DNA from: Zeimonas sediminis
GTDB taxonomy: Bacteria; Pseudomonadota; Gammaproteobacteria; Burkholderiales; Burkholderiaceae_E
Direction: 5' to 3'
NCBI RefSeq assembly: GCF_023721795.1
Contig: NZ_JAMQYE010000001.1
Coordinates: 1,302,001-1,366,000, forward strand
Length of the DNA: 64,000 bases
The translations under genes were made by a program, and so were the position numbers. Shown piece by piece: positions 54,191-63,132 of the stretch (position 1 is the stretch's first letter; the number at the start of each line of letters is the position of its first letter). The notes beneath the pieces were generated by a model. That model did not search any database, was not told the origin of the DNA, and saw only the letters and a program-made list of their open reading frames with translations.

Positions 54191-54622
54191 TCATCGCTTC
54201 GCACCGTGGCAGGCGCAGGCTTCGCCCTGGGCCGCCGACACCAGCTCCTGCAGGATTCCGCATTCGCGGGCCGCGTGGGGCTCGCGGCACTGCGCGCTCA
54301 GCGAGGCGAGCTGGCGCTCGAGCGCGCGCAAGCTGTCGAGCCTGGCGCGGACCCGCGCCAACTGCTCGTCGATCAGTTCGTTGATGTCGCCGCAGTCCGC
54401 GTCCGGATGGTCGACGAAGCCGAGCAGCCGCCTGACCGCGTCGAGCGGCATGTCGAGCGCCCGGCAATGCCTGACGAAAACCAGCCGCTCGACGTGCGCC
54501 GGGCCGTAGGAACGGTAGGCGTTGGACTCGCGCGCCGGTTGCGGCAACAGGCCGCTCTTCTCGTAGAAGCGGATCGTCTCCACGTCGACGCCGGTCATCC
54601 TGGAGAGCTCGCCGATTCGCAT
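54191..54622 (-). CDS. MerR-family Cd/Pb-type metal-responsive regulator
   Basis: The 143-aa regulator opens with MRIGELSRMTGVDVETIRFYEKSGLL, the MerR helix-turn-helix. The effector end carries Cys residues at the CadR/PbrR positions (DCGDINELIDEQL, SAQCREPH, ECGILQEL) and a CACHGAK tail. It should bind a 19-bp-spacer promoter and activate it on divalent metal binding. The divergent cation efflux gene 110 bases away has such a promoter, which makes it the target. The exact metal (Cd, Pb, Zn) is not resolved. Confidence 0.9.
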   Translation of the reverse strand: MRIGELSRMTGVDVETIRFYEKSGLLPQPARESNAYRSYGPAHVERLVFVRHCRALDMPLDAVRRLLGFVDHPDADCGDINELIDEQLARVRARLDSLRALERQLASLSAQCREPHAARECGILQELVSAAQGEACACHGAKR

Positions 54623-54669
54623 CGCCACCTCCGTGCGGGGAGAACGTCTCGATCTTTCGATGATAGCCC

Positions 54670-54700
54670 TTGACTCCGTAGCGACTCCAGGCTTTTGAAT
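54670..54700 (+). promoter_or_regulatory. MerR-type promoter with 19-bp spacer
   Basis: TTGACT (54670-54675) and TTGAAT (54695-54700) are separated by 19 bases, the over-long spacing that MerR-family activators correct by DNA distortion. The spacer begins CCGTAG and contains ACTCCAG, a weak dyad. It lies between the divergent regulator and the cation efflux gene and reads towards the latter. Confidence 0.75.
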
Positions 54701-54732
54701 GACGGCCATGACAACGCACGACGGAGAGGCCC

Positions 54733-55368
54733 TTGTCCCACTGCCACGATGATCACTGCACATCGTCGGAATTCGATGCGGCGAACCCCCGGCTGCGACG
54801 CGTGCTGTGGATCGCGCTCATCCTCAACGCCGCGATGTTCGGGATCGAGATCGTGGGCGGCCTCAAGTCCGGATCCGTGTCCTTGCTCGCCGATGCGGTC
54901 GACTTCGCAGGCGATGCGGCCAACTACGCACTGTCGCTGGCGGTCCTGTCGATGGGATTGCTGTGGCGCGCGCGCGCCGCCTGGATCAAGGGAGCCACGA
55001 TGGGCGCGTGGGGCGCATTCGTGCTGGGCAAGGTCGCCTGGGCAGCTGTCCTCGGGGAGGCGCCGGAACCTTTCACGATGGGCGCGATCGCCTTGCTCGC
55101 GCTGGCGGTGAACGCCGGGGTGGCGGCCATGCTGTTCTCGTTCCGGGAAGGCGACGCCAACCTGCGTTCGGTCTGGCTGTGCAGCCGAAACGACGCGATC
55201 GGCAACCTGGCGGTGGCTGCGGCTGCGCTGGGCGTGTTCGGCACCGGCACCGTCTGGCCCGATCTGCTGGTCGCCATCGCGATGGCCGGACTGGCCCTGA
55301 GCGCCTCGATCTCGGTGCTCAGGCAGGCTCGTTCGGAAATCGCGCTGGCGAGATCGGGCATCTCCTGA
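54733..55368 (+). CDS. Short cation diffusion facilitator-type transporter
   Basis: The start is TTG at 54733 with GGAGAGG upstream. The 211-aa protein has a His/Cys N-tail (SHCHDDHC), six membrane helices, and the two metal-site motifs ADAVDFAGDAANY and SRNDAIGNLA, corresponding to the DxxxD and HDxxxD sites of CDF proteins, with Asn replacing the His. It ends right after helix six, so the usual cytoplasmic C-terminal domain is missing. It is expected to export divalent cations under control of the adjacent MerR regulator. Confidence 0.85.
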   Translation: MSHCHDDHCTSSEFDAANPRLRRVLWIALILNAAMFGIEIVGGLKSGSVSLLADAVDFAGDAANYALSLAVLSMGLLWRARAAWIKGATMGAWGAFVLGKVAWAAVLGEAPEPFTMGAIALLALAVNAGVAAMLFSFREGDANLRSVWLCSRNDAIGNLAVAAAALGVFGTGTVWPDLLVAIAMAGLALSASISVLRQARSEIALARSGIS

Positions 55369-55411
55369 GACCGCGCCGGCCCGGCCGGCGCGGCTCGGGT
55401 GCGCCGGGGCT

Positions 55412-55918
55412 TCAGCCCAGTTTCTCGTCGGCCTGCACGCCGGCGTGATAGGTCTCGTAGACGATGACCGGAATGCCCAGGTCGCCGAGGTGCTGCTGGA
55501 CGACCGGCTTCACGTCGGCCCACTGCAGGCCGCCGACACCGGTAGCCAGCCGCGGCAGCGCCAGGCTGCGAACCTTCTCGTCGCGCGCGAACTTGGCCAA
55601 CGCCTTCAGCACGCGGCTCACGTTCTCGACCGTGGCCTTGCCGGGCCTCGCCGAGCCGCCGGATCCGATCATGTCCTGCGTGAGCAGATTGACCACGCCG
55701 CGGGCGCTGCCGTCGGCATCGACGCCGGCCCAGGCCCAGATCTCGCCGGCCGCCAGCGGATGGTTGCGGGTGGCCTGGCGGTAGTCGCGCACCATGGCCG
55801 GCCAGCGCTCGCGCAGCGCGAGCGCCAGACCGTTGTCGAAGTGGTCCTGCGGCGCGATGCCGTGGGCGATGAACTGGGCCTTGCTGAGAAGGATGTCGCC
55901 TTCGGTTTCTCGAATCAT
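55412..55918 (-). CDS. Macro domain protein
   Basis: The 168-aa protein begins MIRETEGDILLSKAQFIAHGI, a typical macro-domain first strand (GDI...A..I.H). It has a GGARPG-like loop (SGGSARPGKATVENV) and LALPRLATGVGGLQWADV near the end, the second ADP-ribose phosphate loop. Macro domains bind or hydrolyse ADP-ribose derivatives. Length and motifs suggest a single-domain hydrolase or reader. It is convergent with the cation transporter gene. Confidence 0.85.
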   Translation of the reverse strand: MIRETEGDILLSKAQFIAHGIAPQDHFDNGLALALRERWPAMVRDYRQATRNHPLAAGEIWAWAGVDADGSARGVVNLLTQDMIGSGGSARPGKATVENVSRVLKALAKFARDEKVRSLALPRLATGVGGLQWADVKPVVQQHLGDLGIPVIVYETYHAGVQADEKLG

Positions 55919-56115
55919 CGGGGGTCCTGGACTGGGGTTGAACTGAAGCGGGAACGATCGGAACGGCGTGCGCGACACCGTTCACTGCCGATGTCATGAT
56001 TGTCCGGCTTGCGGCCGGTTCCGGTGATGACGCCGGTCAAGCAAGCACGACGGCCGGCCGCGGGCAGCGGGACCGGCCCGCAGGGTCGGCATCACCCGCA
56101 ACGCACTGCGAGACC

Positions 56116-57099
56116 ATGGACAGCACCGATCTCTCGGTCCTTCGCGCCGCGATCGACTGGCTGCGCGCCGGCCGTCGCGTGGCGCTGGCGACCGTCGTGG
56201 AAACCTGGGGCTCCGCGCCGCGCCGGCCGGGCGCCTGGCTGGCGATCCGCGACGACGGGCAGGTGGTCGGCTCGGTGTCGGGCGGCTGCGTCGAGGACGA
56301 CCTGATCGCGCGGGTCCGCGAAGGCGCGCTGCAGCGCGAGCTTCCCGAGCTCGTCGTCTACGGCGCGACCCGCGACGACGCGAGCCGCTTCAACCTGCCT
56401 TGCGGCGGCCGGCTGCGCATCGTGGTCGAGCCGCGGCCGCGGCCGGACCTGCTCGAGGCCCTGCTCGCCAGGACCGCGGCCAAGCGGATCACCACCCGGT
56501 CGCTCGACATGGCAACCGGCGCGTCCAGCCTCGCCGACGCCGCGCGCTCCGACGTCTTCTCCTTCGACGGCCGCACGATGCGCGCAGTCCACGGCCCTCG
56601 CTGGCGCCTGGTCGTCATCGGGGCCGGCCAGCTGTCGCGCTGCGTGTGTGAAATCGCGCTGGCCGCCGACTACGAGATCGTGGTCGTCGATCCGCGCGAG
56701 GAGTTCGCCGAAGGCATGACGATCGAGGGCGTGAGCCTGCTGCGCGAGATGCCCGACGACGCGATCCTCGCGCTCGGCATCGACGACCGCACCGCGATCG
56801 TCGCGCTGACGCACGATCCGAAGCTCGACGACATGGCGCTGCTCGAGGCGCTGAAGTCCCCGGCCTTCTACGTGGGCGCGCTGGGCAGCCGGGCGACCAC
56901 TGCGAGCCGCAGGGCGCGGCTCGCGATGTTCGACATGACGCCCGAGGAAATCGACCGGCTGCACGGACCGATCGGCCTGTTCATCGGCGCCCGCACGCCG
57001 CCCGAGATCGCGATCTCGATCCTGGCGGAGATCACCGCGGTCCGCCACGGCGTTCCGCTGCTGCAGCGGCGCCGGGAGGCACCGGCGGGCGCCGATTGA
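56116..57099 (+). CDS. XdhC/CoxF-family protein
   Basis: The 327-aa protein has the XdhC N-terminal domain (TVVETWGSAPRRPGAWLAI, VGSVSGGCVEDDLI with the conserved Cys), a linker, and a C-terminal Rossmann domain (LVVIGAGQLSRCVCEIALAADYEI, YVGALGSRATTASRR). Family members bind and sulfurate or insert molybdenum cofactor for xanthine dehydrogenase-type enzymes. No such enzyme is encoded in the window, so its client is elsewhere. An MFS transporter gene follows within eight bases. Confidence 0.88.
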   Translation: MDSTDLSVLRAAIDWLRAGRRVALATVVETWGSAPRRPGAWLAIRDDGQVVGSVSGGCVEDDLIARVREGALQRELPELVVYGATRDDASRFNLPCGGRLRIVVEPRPRPDLLEALLARTAAKRITTRSLDMATGASSLADAARSDVFSFDGRTMRAVHGPRWRLVVIGAGQLSRCVCEIALAADYEIVVVDPREEFAEGMTIEGVSLLREMPDDAILALGIDDRTAIVALTHDPKLDDMALLEALKSPAFYVGALGSRATTASRRARLAMFDMTPEEIDRLHGPIGLFIGARTPPEIAISILAEITAVRHGVPLLQRRREAPAGAD

Positions 57100-57107
57100 G
57101 TCCGACG

Positions 57108-58328
57108 ATGCGCGCGGGCCCCCTGGTTGCGTCGATGTGCGCGGGCCAGCTCGGCAGCCTGCTGCCGCACATGGCCTTCTCGGCGCTGATCCCTCGCTTC
57201 GCCGAGCTCTGGGGGCTGAGCGCGACCGAAAGCGGCGCGATCGCCGGCGCCTACTTCATGGGCTACGCGGTCATGGTGCCGCTGAGCACCACGCTGACCG
57301 ACCGGGTCGACGCACGGCGCATCCTGGTGTCCGGCACGCTGCTCAGCACGGTCGCGACCCTGGCCTTCGCGATGTTCGCGCAGGGCTTCTGGTCGGCGGC
57401 GTTCCTGTGGGCGATCGCGGGCGCCGGCTTCGCGGGCGCCTACATGCCGGGCCTGCGCGCGCTGACCGACCGGCTGCCGCCGGGCGACGCCTCGCGCAGC
57501 ATCACGCTGTACACCTCGAGCTACTCGGTCGGCGTCGGCCTGTCCTTCCTCGGCGCGCAACTGGTCGAGCGCCAGTTCGGCTGGCAGGCCGCCTTCGTGG
57601 CCGTGGGCTGCGGCCCGCTGGTCATGACCGCGGTGGCACTGTCGCTTCCCGCGCACCGGCCCACGCCGCGCGCGGGGGCCAGGCTGCTCGACTTCCGGCC
57701 GGTGCTGGCCAACCGGCCCGCGCTGGGTTTCGTGCTCGGCTACGGCGCGCACTGCTTCGAGCTCGCCGCGATCCGCGCCTGGATCGTGTCGTTCTGGCTG
57801 TTCACCGCAGCGCGGGAGGGCGCGCCCGCGTGGATCGACGCGGTCGTCGTCAGCGTGGCGGTCACCCTGATCGCGATGCCTGCCAGCATCCTGGGCAACG
57901 AGATGGCCCTTCGGATCGGCAGGCGGCGGCTGATCGCGGCCGTCATGGCGGCGTCGGCGGCGTTCGCCGTCGGCCTCGGGCTGGCCTCGGCCGGCCCCTG
58001 GCTGCTGGTGCTCGCGCTGCTGCTGCTGCACGGCTGCGCGGTCCCCGCGGACTCGGGCGCGCTCACCGCCGGCATGGTCGGGGCCGCCGACCCCGACTAT
58101 CGCGGCGCCACCATGGCGCTGCACTCAACGGTGGGCTTCGCGGCGTCCTTCGTAGGGCCGCTGGCGGTGGGGCTCGCGCTCGACGCCTTCGGCGGGCCGG
58201 CCAGCGCGACCGGCTGGCAGGCCGCCTACTTCGTGCTCGCGCTGGCCGCCGCGGCGGGCCTCCCGGCCATCAGGCTGGGCAAGGCCCGCGCGGCCTCGGC
58301 GGCCAGCGCCCCGGCCCAGACGCGGTAA
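57108..58328 (+). CDS. MFS transporter
   Basis: The protein has 406 aa and twelve predicted helices. A major-facilitator pattern is visible (GAYFMGYAVMVPLSTTLTDRVDARR after helix two, GAGFAGAYMPGLRALTDRLPP). ATG at 57108 is used; an overlapping TTG at 57096 would add four residues. The substrate is unknown; pairing with xdhC hints at a purine-related or other small metabolite but is weak evidence. Its last 103 bases overlap the convergent SGNH hydrolase gene. Confidence 0.87.
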   Translation: MRAGPLVASMCAGQLGSLLPHMAFSALIPRFAELWGLSATESGAIAGAYFMGYAVMVPLSTTLTDRVDARRILVSGTLLSTVATLAFAMFAQGFWSAAFLWAIAGAGFAGAYMPGLRALTDRLPPGDASRSITLYTSSYSVGVGLSFLGAQLVERQFGWQAAFVAVGCGPLVMTAVALSLPAHRPTPRAGARLLDFRPVLANRPALGFVLGYGAHCFELAAIRAWIVSFWLFTAAREGAPAWIDAVVVSVAVTLIAMPASILGNEMALRIGRRRLIAAVMAASAAFAVGLGLASAGPWLLVLALLLLHGCAVPADSGALTAGMVGAADPDYRGATMALHSTVGFAASFVGPLAVGLALDAFGGPASATGWQAAYFVLALAAAAGLPAIRLGKARAASAASAPAQTR

Positions 58329-59035
58329 CCGGCCGGCGACGGGTGGAAGCCGTCCTCGGCCATCAGCGATCGGTCGGCCAGCGCGGGCAGCGGCAGGTGG
58401 CGCATCGCCGGCTGCCCGGCGCAACGTCGGGCGAGGGCCTCGTCCAGGTGCCGGGCGCGCGCCCCCAGGTACCAACGCAGCGGTTGCGGCAGCAGCGGGA
58501 AGCGATGCATCGGCGGAAGGCCCGAGACGATCACGCAGGCCGCGCCGTGGCGGTGCTGCAGCGTCGACGCCAGTCGCTCGACCACGCGCAGCCAGCGCGC
58601 GGGCGGCGTGGCGCCGGTCACATCGTTGACGCCCACCGCTACCACGGCCAGGTCGCAGCCGCGCGGCGCCAGCGCCTCGATCATGCCCAGCGCCTCGGCC
58701 GCGTTCGCACCGGTGCGCGCTGCCAGCGACCATTCCACGCGATCGGGAGCGACCGGCGGCGCGGGCCCGGCGGCGCTCTCCGGGTTCGCGCCGAGCAGCG
58801 CCCGCGCCAGGTTCCCGGCCAGCGCATCGTCCTGGGTCGGCGCGCCGACGCCGGCAGCCGAAGAATCCCCGACGACCAGCAGCCTCAGCGTGCGGGCAGC
58901 ACGCTCGGGAGATCGCCCTGCGGCGCCTTCGCGCGGGCCCGCCGCCTCGGGCAGGCGCAGCGCGATCCGCCGCACCCGCCTCCCCTGAACGACCAGCAGC
59001 GGCGCCAGCGCGAGCCCGGCGGCGGCCAGCTTCAT
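58226..59035 (-). CDS. SGNH/GDSL-family esterase
   Basis: The 269-aa hydrolase has all four SGNH blocks: Ser58 in GDSSAAGVG, Gly in the SLAARTGANA loop, Asn137 in GVNDVTG and His231 in DGFHPSPAGY. The N-terminal hydrophobic stretch (LAAAGLALAPLLVVQ) may be an anchor. Its start overlaps the rlmJ stop by four bases, and its 3' end overlaps the convergent MFS gene by 103 bases. The substrate may be an acyl ester or acetylated polysaccharide. Confidence 0.82.
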   Translation of the reverse strand: MKLAAAGLALAPLLVVQGRRVRRIALRLPEAAGPREGAAGRSPERAARTLRLLVVGDSSAAGVGAPTQDDALAGNLARALLGANPESAAGPAPPVAPDRVEWSLAARTGANAAEALGMIEALAPRGCDLAVVAVGVNDVTGATPPARWLRVVERLASTLQHRHGAACVIVSGLPPMHRFPLLPQPLRWYLGARARHLDEALARRCAGQPAMRHLPLPALADRSLMAEDGFHPSPAGYRVWAGALAAEAARALPSLMAGRPAAAASASTK

Positions 59036-59970
59036 CGGCGCACTGGCGCCTTGGTTCGCGCCGGCCGCGCGGGTCGCGGCGGTCGCGCCGACTGCACCGG
59101 CTGCGCCGGCGACCCCTCGCCCCCTTGCTCGAGCGAATGCCGCGCACCGTCGTCCTGTCGAAGCGCGGCGGTCAGCCACGGCAGGCAGGCCCGCAGCGAC
59201 TCGTGCAGCGTCCACGGCGGATTGACGACGAACATCCCGCTGCCGTGCAGGCCCAGGCCGTCGGCGGCCGGATGGCGGACGGCCAGCGTGACGTGCAGCC
59301 AGCGGATGCCGGGCTGGTTCGTCAGCCGCCGCGCGAGGTCGGCAGGCTCCGGCCGCTGCACCAGCGGGTACCAGATCGCGTAGCAGCCGGTCGCGAATCG
59401 CTCCAGCCCCTCGCGCAGCGCGGCGAGCGCCCGCGCGTAGTCGCGCTTGTCCTCGTACGACGGATCGATCAGCACCAGCGCGCGCCGCGGCGGCGGCGGC
59501 AGCAGCGCCTTCAGGCCCGCGAAGCCGTCGCCGGGCGAGACGATCGTGCGCCGCTGCGCGTCGCGCCCGGCCTCCTCGATGTTGCCGGCCAGCACCCGGC
59601 TCTCGTTCGGGTGCATCTCGAACAGCCTGAGCCGGTCGCGATCGCGAAGGTGGCGCAGCGCGATGAAGGGCGAGCCGGGGTAGTGGCGAAGCCGGCCCTC
59701 CGGGTTGACCGCGCGCACCTCGTCGAGATAGTCGGCCACCGCCGGCGGCGCGTCGGCCCGCCCCCACAGCCTGCCGATGCCGTCGGCGAATTCGCTGCGC
59801 TTGGCCGCCCACTCGCCCTCGAGCGAATACAGGCCCGCCCCGGCATGCGTGTCGATGACCCAGAACGGCGTCTCCTTCAGCGCCAGGTGGCGTAGCAGCT
59901 GAACGAGCACCACGTGCTTGAGCACGTCGGCGTGGTTGCCCGCGTGGAATGCGTGACGGTAGCTGAACAT
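59032..59970 (-). CDS. rlmJ: 23S rRNA (adenine(2030)-N6)-methyltransferase
   Basis: The 312-aa protein opens with the RlmJ signature MFSYRHAFHAGNHADVLKH, has an SAM-binding DTHAGAGLY segment, and carries the N6-adenine methyltransferase motif IV as DPSY (Asp169-Tyr172). GSGMFVVNPPWTL follows. RlmJ methylates A2030 of 23S rRNA. A ~30-residue Pro/Ala/Arg-rich tail goes beyond the E. coli length. It is translationally coupled to the esterase gene. Confidence 0.95.
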   Translation of the reverse strand: MFSYRHAFHAGNHADVLKHVVLVQLLRHLALKETPFWVIDTHAGAGLYSLEGEWAAKRSEFADGIGRLWGRADAPPAVADYLDEVRAVNPEGRLRHYPGSPFIALRHLRDRDRLRLFEMHPNESRVLAGNIEEAGRDAQRRTIVSPGDGFAGLKALLPPPPRRALVLIDPSYEDKRDYARALAALREGLERFATGCYAIWYPLVQRPEPADLARRLTNQPGIRWLHVTLAVRHPAADGLGLHGSGMFVVNPPWTLHESLRACLPWLTAALRQDDGARHSLEQGGEGSPAQPVQSARPPRPARPARTKAPVRR

Positions 59971-59982
59971 GCGACGCCTCTT

Positions 59983-60225
59983 TCAGGACTTCGGCGAGCG
60001 CCGGCGCAGGCGCACGAGCTTCGCCGCGAGCAGCGCCCACGGCAGGCCGTGCAGCAACAGGTCGAACACGTCGACCGGGCGGGAGAGCGCGCCGGCCGCC
60101 AGCATCTTCAGCTTCTCCCAGACGTGCGGTTCGGGCAGGTAGGGCGCAAGGCCCAGCGTGGCGCAAAGCAGCGCCACGATGCTGAGCGGAAACCGGTCGA
60201 GAAGGCGGGTCGGGCTGTTCGGCAT
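59983..60225 (-). CDS. Small conserved membrane protein, 80 aa
   Basis: ATG at 60225 begins an 80-aa protein with two hydrophobic segments (PLSIVALLCATLGLAPYLP and VDVFDLLLHGLPWALLAAKLV) separated by the conserved-looking EPHVWEKLKMLAAGAL stretch. Very similar small proteins are common in beta- and gamma-proteobacteria, often loosely labelled RND-transporter associated. No function is known. It precedes rlmJ by 12 bases and is probably in its operon. Confidence 0.75.
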   Translation of the reverse strand: MPNSPTRLLDRFPLSIVALLCATLGLAPYLPEPHVWEKLKMLAAGALSRPVDVFDLLLHGLPWALLAAKLVRLRRRSPKS

Positions 60226-60352
60226 GGCGAGATCATCGCAGATCGACGGGGGGCCGGCCGTGGGCCCGGGCGCCGGGGGCCGGGCGGTCTGGGCGAGGCG
60301 CCGCCTTTCCCGCGCCGCCCGGCCACCCGCGCGCCGCGTTACGATCGCGCAG

Positions 60353-61402
60353 ATGAGCTCAACCGACACGAATGCCGCCAGCGAGGGCTACCTCGAGGAA
60401 GCCCGCTCGGCCCGCCTGTACCGCGCGCTCGCGCAGATCGAGACGGATGCGCGAATCTCGCGCATGTACCGCGAGCTCGGCGCGGCCGCCGAGCAGCAGG
60501 CCGGGTTCTGGGCCGGGCGACTGCGCGAGGCCGGCCGGCCGGTGCCTGCCGAGGTGCCGCTGGGCTTCCGGGCGCGGGCCGCGCTGGCGCTTGCCCGCCG
60601 GCTGGGCGTGCGGCCGCTGCGACCCGCGTTCGCCGCGCTGAAGGTCAGGGGCTTGTCGGTGTATTCGGCGCCGCCGCCGGCAGGGCACCCGCGGCCCACC
60701 GACGTCGAACAGATCGGCAAGCGGCACCACACCGGCAGCGGCAACCTGCGCGCGGCCGTGTTCGGCGTCAACGACGGCCTGGTGTCGAACGCGAGCCTGA
60801 TCCTCGGCATGGCCGGCGCGGCGGCCGAGCCGCGCACGCTTCTGCTGGCCGGCGTGGCCGGGCTGCTGGCGGGCGCCTTTTCGATGGCGGCCGGTGAGTA
60901 CGTGTCGGTGCGCTCGCAGCGCGAAGTCTTCGAGTACCAGATCGGGCTGGAGCGCGAGGAGCTCGAGGAGTACCCGCAGGCCGAGGCCGACGAGCTCGCG
61001 CTGATTTACGAGGCGAAGGGCTTCCCGCCCGACGACGCGCGCCGCATGGCGCAGACGCTGATCGCCGACCCGGAGCGCGCGCTGGACACGCTGGCGCGCG
61101 AGGAGCTCGGCCTGAATCCCGACGAGCTCGGTTCGCCCTGGGGCGCGGCGATCTCGTCCTTCCTGGCCTTCGCGGCCGGGGCGGTGATTCCCTTGTTGCC
61201 GTGGCTGCTGCTCGGCGAGGCGATCGCGCTGGGCGCGTCGATCGGACTGGCCGCCGCGTCGCTGTTCGCGGTCGGCGCGGCGCTGTCCTTCTTCACCGGG
61301 CGCGGCGCGCTGCTGTCGGGCCTGCGGATGCTCGCGATCGGCGCGGCCGCCGGCGCGGCCACCTACGGAATCGGCGCGCTGGTCGGCGTGAGCGTGGGCT
61401 GA
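60353..61402 (+). CDS. Ferritin-like/VIT1 fusion, predicted membrane iron or manganese exporter
   Basis: Residues ~10-125 form a ferritin-like helical domain (YLEEARSARLYRALAQIE with Glu16, AAAEQQAGFW with Glu47), and residues ~125-349 are a VIT1/CCC1 domain (GNLRAAVFGVNDGLVSNASLILG, AGAFSMAAGEYVSVRSQRE). This matches MbfA-type proteins that export iron across the inner membrane. The usual ExxH histidine after Glu47 is replaced by alanine (Ala50), so the di-iron site looks incomplete. It is monocistronic. Confidence 0.88.
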   Translation: MSSTDTNAASEGYLEEARSARLYRALAQIETDARISRMYRELGAAAEQQAGFWAGRLREAGRPVPAEVPLGFRARAALALARRLGVRPLRPAFAALKVRGLSVYSAPPPAGHPRPTDVEQIGKRHHTGSGNLRAAVFGVNDGLVSNASLILGMAGAAAEPRTLLLAGVAGLLAGAFSMAAGEYVSVRSQREVFEYQIGLEREELEEYPQAEADELALIYEAKGFPPDDARRMAQTLIADPERALDTLAREELGLNPDELGSPWGAAISSFLAFAAGAVIPLLPWLLLGEAIALGASIGLAAASLFAVGAALSFFTGRGALLSGLRMLAIGAAAGAATYGIGALVGVSVG

Positions 61403-61585
61403 GGGCGACGAAGCCAGGTTCCCGCCGGCCGACTCCGGGTTTCCCGCACCGGCGATGCCGCAAACGGAACCGTCGGGCGGCCTTGCTTAACAAATGTCAA
61501 CGACCCTCCTTCGGGAAAACCCGTAATTCCGCCCTGCGTTGGTAAAGTGCAAGTCGCTGTTTTACCCCCGCAGGAGACCTTCCCC

Positions 61586-63127
61586 GTGCAGCTTCCCTTC
61601 TCGAGCAAGACGCTCGCGCGCTGTGTCGCGCTGGCGCTCGTCGCCGCGCCGGCCTTCGCCGGCGAAATCCAGTCGATCGATCTGACCAACCTGAAGTCGA
61701 GCGACACCGCCCCCATCACCACGATCTACGACCGCGACGTGACCGCCGGCACCGACGGGGCGATCACCTACGGGGAGATCGGCTGGGACGTGGTCAAGGC
61801 CGTCGCGCCTGGCATCACCGTCTTCAACAACGTCCCGCCGCGCAACGCCAACCAGATCTACGCCGACTGCGTGATGGCGCCGCGGACCGACGCACTGAAG
61901 TTCGCCAACGGGCACACCTACGACTGGGCGTGCAACGACACCTTCCAGTCGCACAAGCGCTACAAGATGAGCGCCAATGCAATCGGCCCGATCGACCTGG
62001 TGTTCAAGGTCAAGCCGGGCGACTTCTACGCGCCCATCGTCGACAAGGACGGCAACGTCATCGATCCGCAGGCGGACCAGGATCCGACCCTGAACGCCTA
62101 CCGGATGATCGGCAAGCTGAACAACCACACCGGCAAGCGGCTGGCCGGGTTCAAGATCGAGCTCGGCTTCAACATCGGCGGCAACTTCGTGAAGTCGACC
62201 AGCGGCGACGGCGTGAAGATCCGCCTGTACGAGGAGATCGCCGACCCGATCGCCAATCCGCCGACGCCGCTCGGCACCAAGGACATCGCCGAATTCCCCG
62301 GCGGGCTGTTCTACGGCCCGGCCGACGACAAGCACTACTGGGGCTTCTTCAGCAGCACGCGCGCCTATTTCGAGGTCGACACCTCGACGCTCACCAGCGA
62401 CGAGGACATGCTGACCAGCGGCATGCTGTCGAAGAACTACACCGACAACTTCGGTCAGTGGCTGCCGATCAACTGGGTGCCGCCGGGCTGGCTCTACGAC
62501 GCCGACGGCAACCCGGGGACCGACGACGATGTCGTTGCATGGTTCAACGGCACGAACTGGATCACCTACGACGTCGACCCTGTGACCGGCGACCGGACCG
62601 AGCGGATCGTCGACGCCGCCACGATCGCGATGTACGAGTCCACGCCGACAACGGTGTGGCTCGACGATGGCGACGTCAACACGGCCGGCGGCACGTTGTA
62701 CGCCACCTGGGACGCGGAGAGCTCGGTCTACACGCTGGCCGCTGGCGGCACGGCAACGAACGACGAGATCGCTGCGCAACTCGTTGCGAACCCGCTGCTG
62801 GAGCGTCGCGCCGGCTACCAGAGCGGCCCGATCGAGGATCTGGCGAACCTCAACCTGAACTACTACATCGAGGTCAAGGATCCGACCCTTTGGACCACCT
62901 ACGACGCCAACACGGGTGAAGGGACGTTCACGCTTCGGATCACGCCGATCGAGGCCGCGGACAACACGCCGCCGGCCTGGCTGCCCGCCGAGGAGACGCC
63001 GGTCACCACCTCCGGCGACGGTGGCTGCACGATGGCCTCCGGCAAGGCGCCCTTCGACCCGACGCTGCCGCTGCTGCTGGCGGGCGGCATCGCGGCGATC
63101 GCGCTGCGCCGTCGCGCGTCGCGCTGA
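61586..63127 (+). CDS. Choice-of-anchor protein with C-terminal sorting signal
   Basis: GTG at 61586, with AGGAG nine bases upstream, gives a proper signal peptide (KTLARCVALALVAAPAFAG). The 513-aa secreted protein is beta-rich, with repeated Asp/Gly loops and FFSSTRAYFEVDTST in the middle, resembling choice-of-anchor family proteins. The end is a sorting module: GGCT with Cys481, then DPTLP, a hydrophobic helix and RRRASR, of the JDVT-CTERM kind recognised by rhombosortase- or exosortase-like proteases. It should be cell-surface displayed. A double-hairpin terminator follows directly. Confidence 0.8.
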   Translation: MQLPFSSKTLARCVALALVAAPAFAGEIQSIDLTNLKSSDTAPITTIYDRDVTAGTDGAITYGEIGWDVVKAVAPGITVFNNVPPRNANQIYADCVMAPRTDALKFANGHTYDWACNDTFQSHKRYKMSANAIGPIDLVFKVKPGDFYAPIVDKDGNVIDPQADQDPTLNAYRMIGKLNNHTGKRLAGFKIELGFNIGGNFVKSTSGDGVKIRLYEEIADPIANPPTPLGTKDIAEFPGGLFYGPADDKHYWGFFSSTRAYFEVDTSTLTSDEDMLTSGMLSKNYTDNFGQWLPINWVPPGWLYDADGNPGTDDDVVAWFNGTNWITYDVDPVTGDRTERIVDAATIAMYESTPTTVWLDDGDVNTAGGTLYATWDAESSVYTLAAGGTATNDEIAAQLVANPLLERRAGYQSGPIEDLANLNLNYYIEVKDPTLWTTYDANTGEGTFTLRITPIEAADNTPPAWLPAEETPVTTSGDGGCTMASGKAPFDPTLPLLLAGGIAAIALRRRASR

Positions 63128-63132
63128 GTTTC

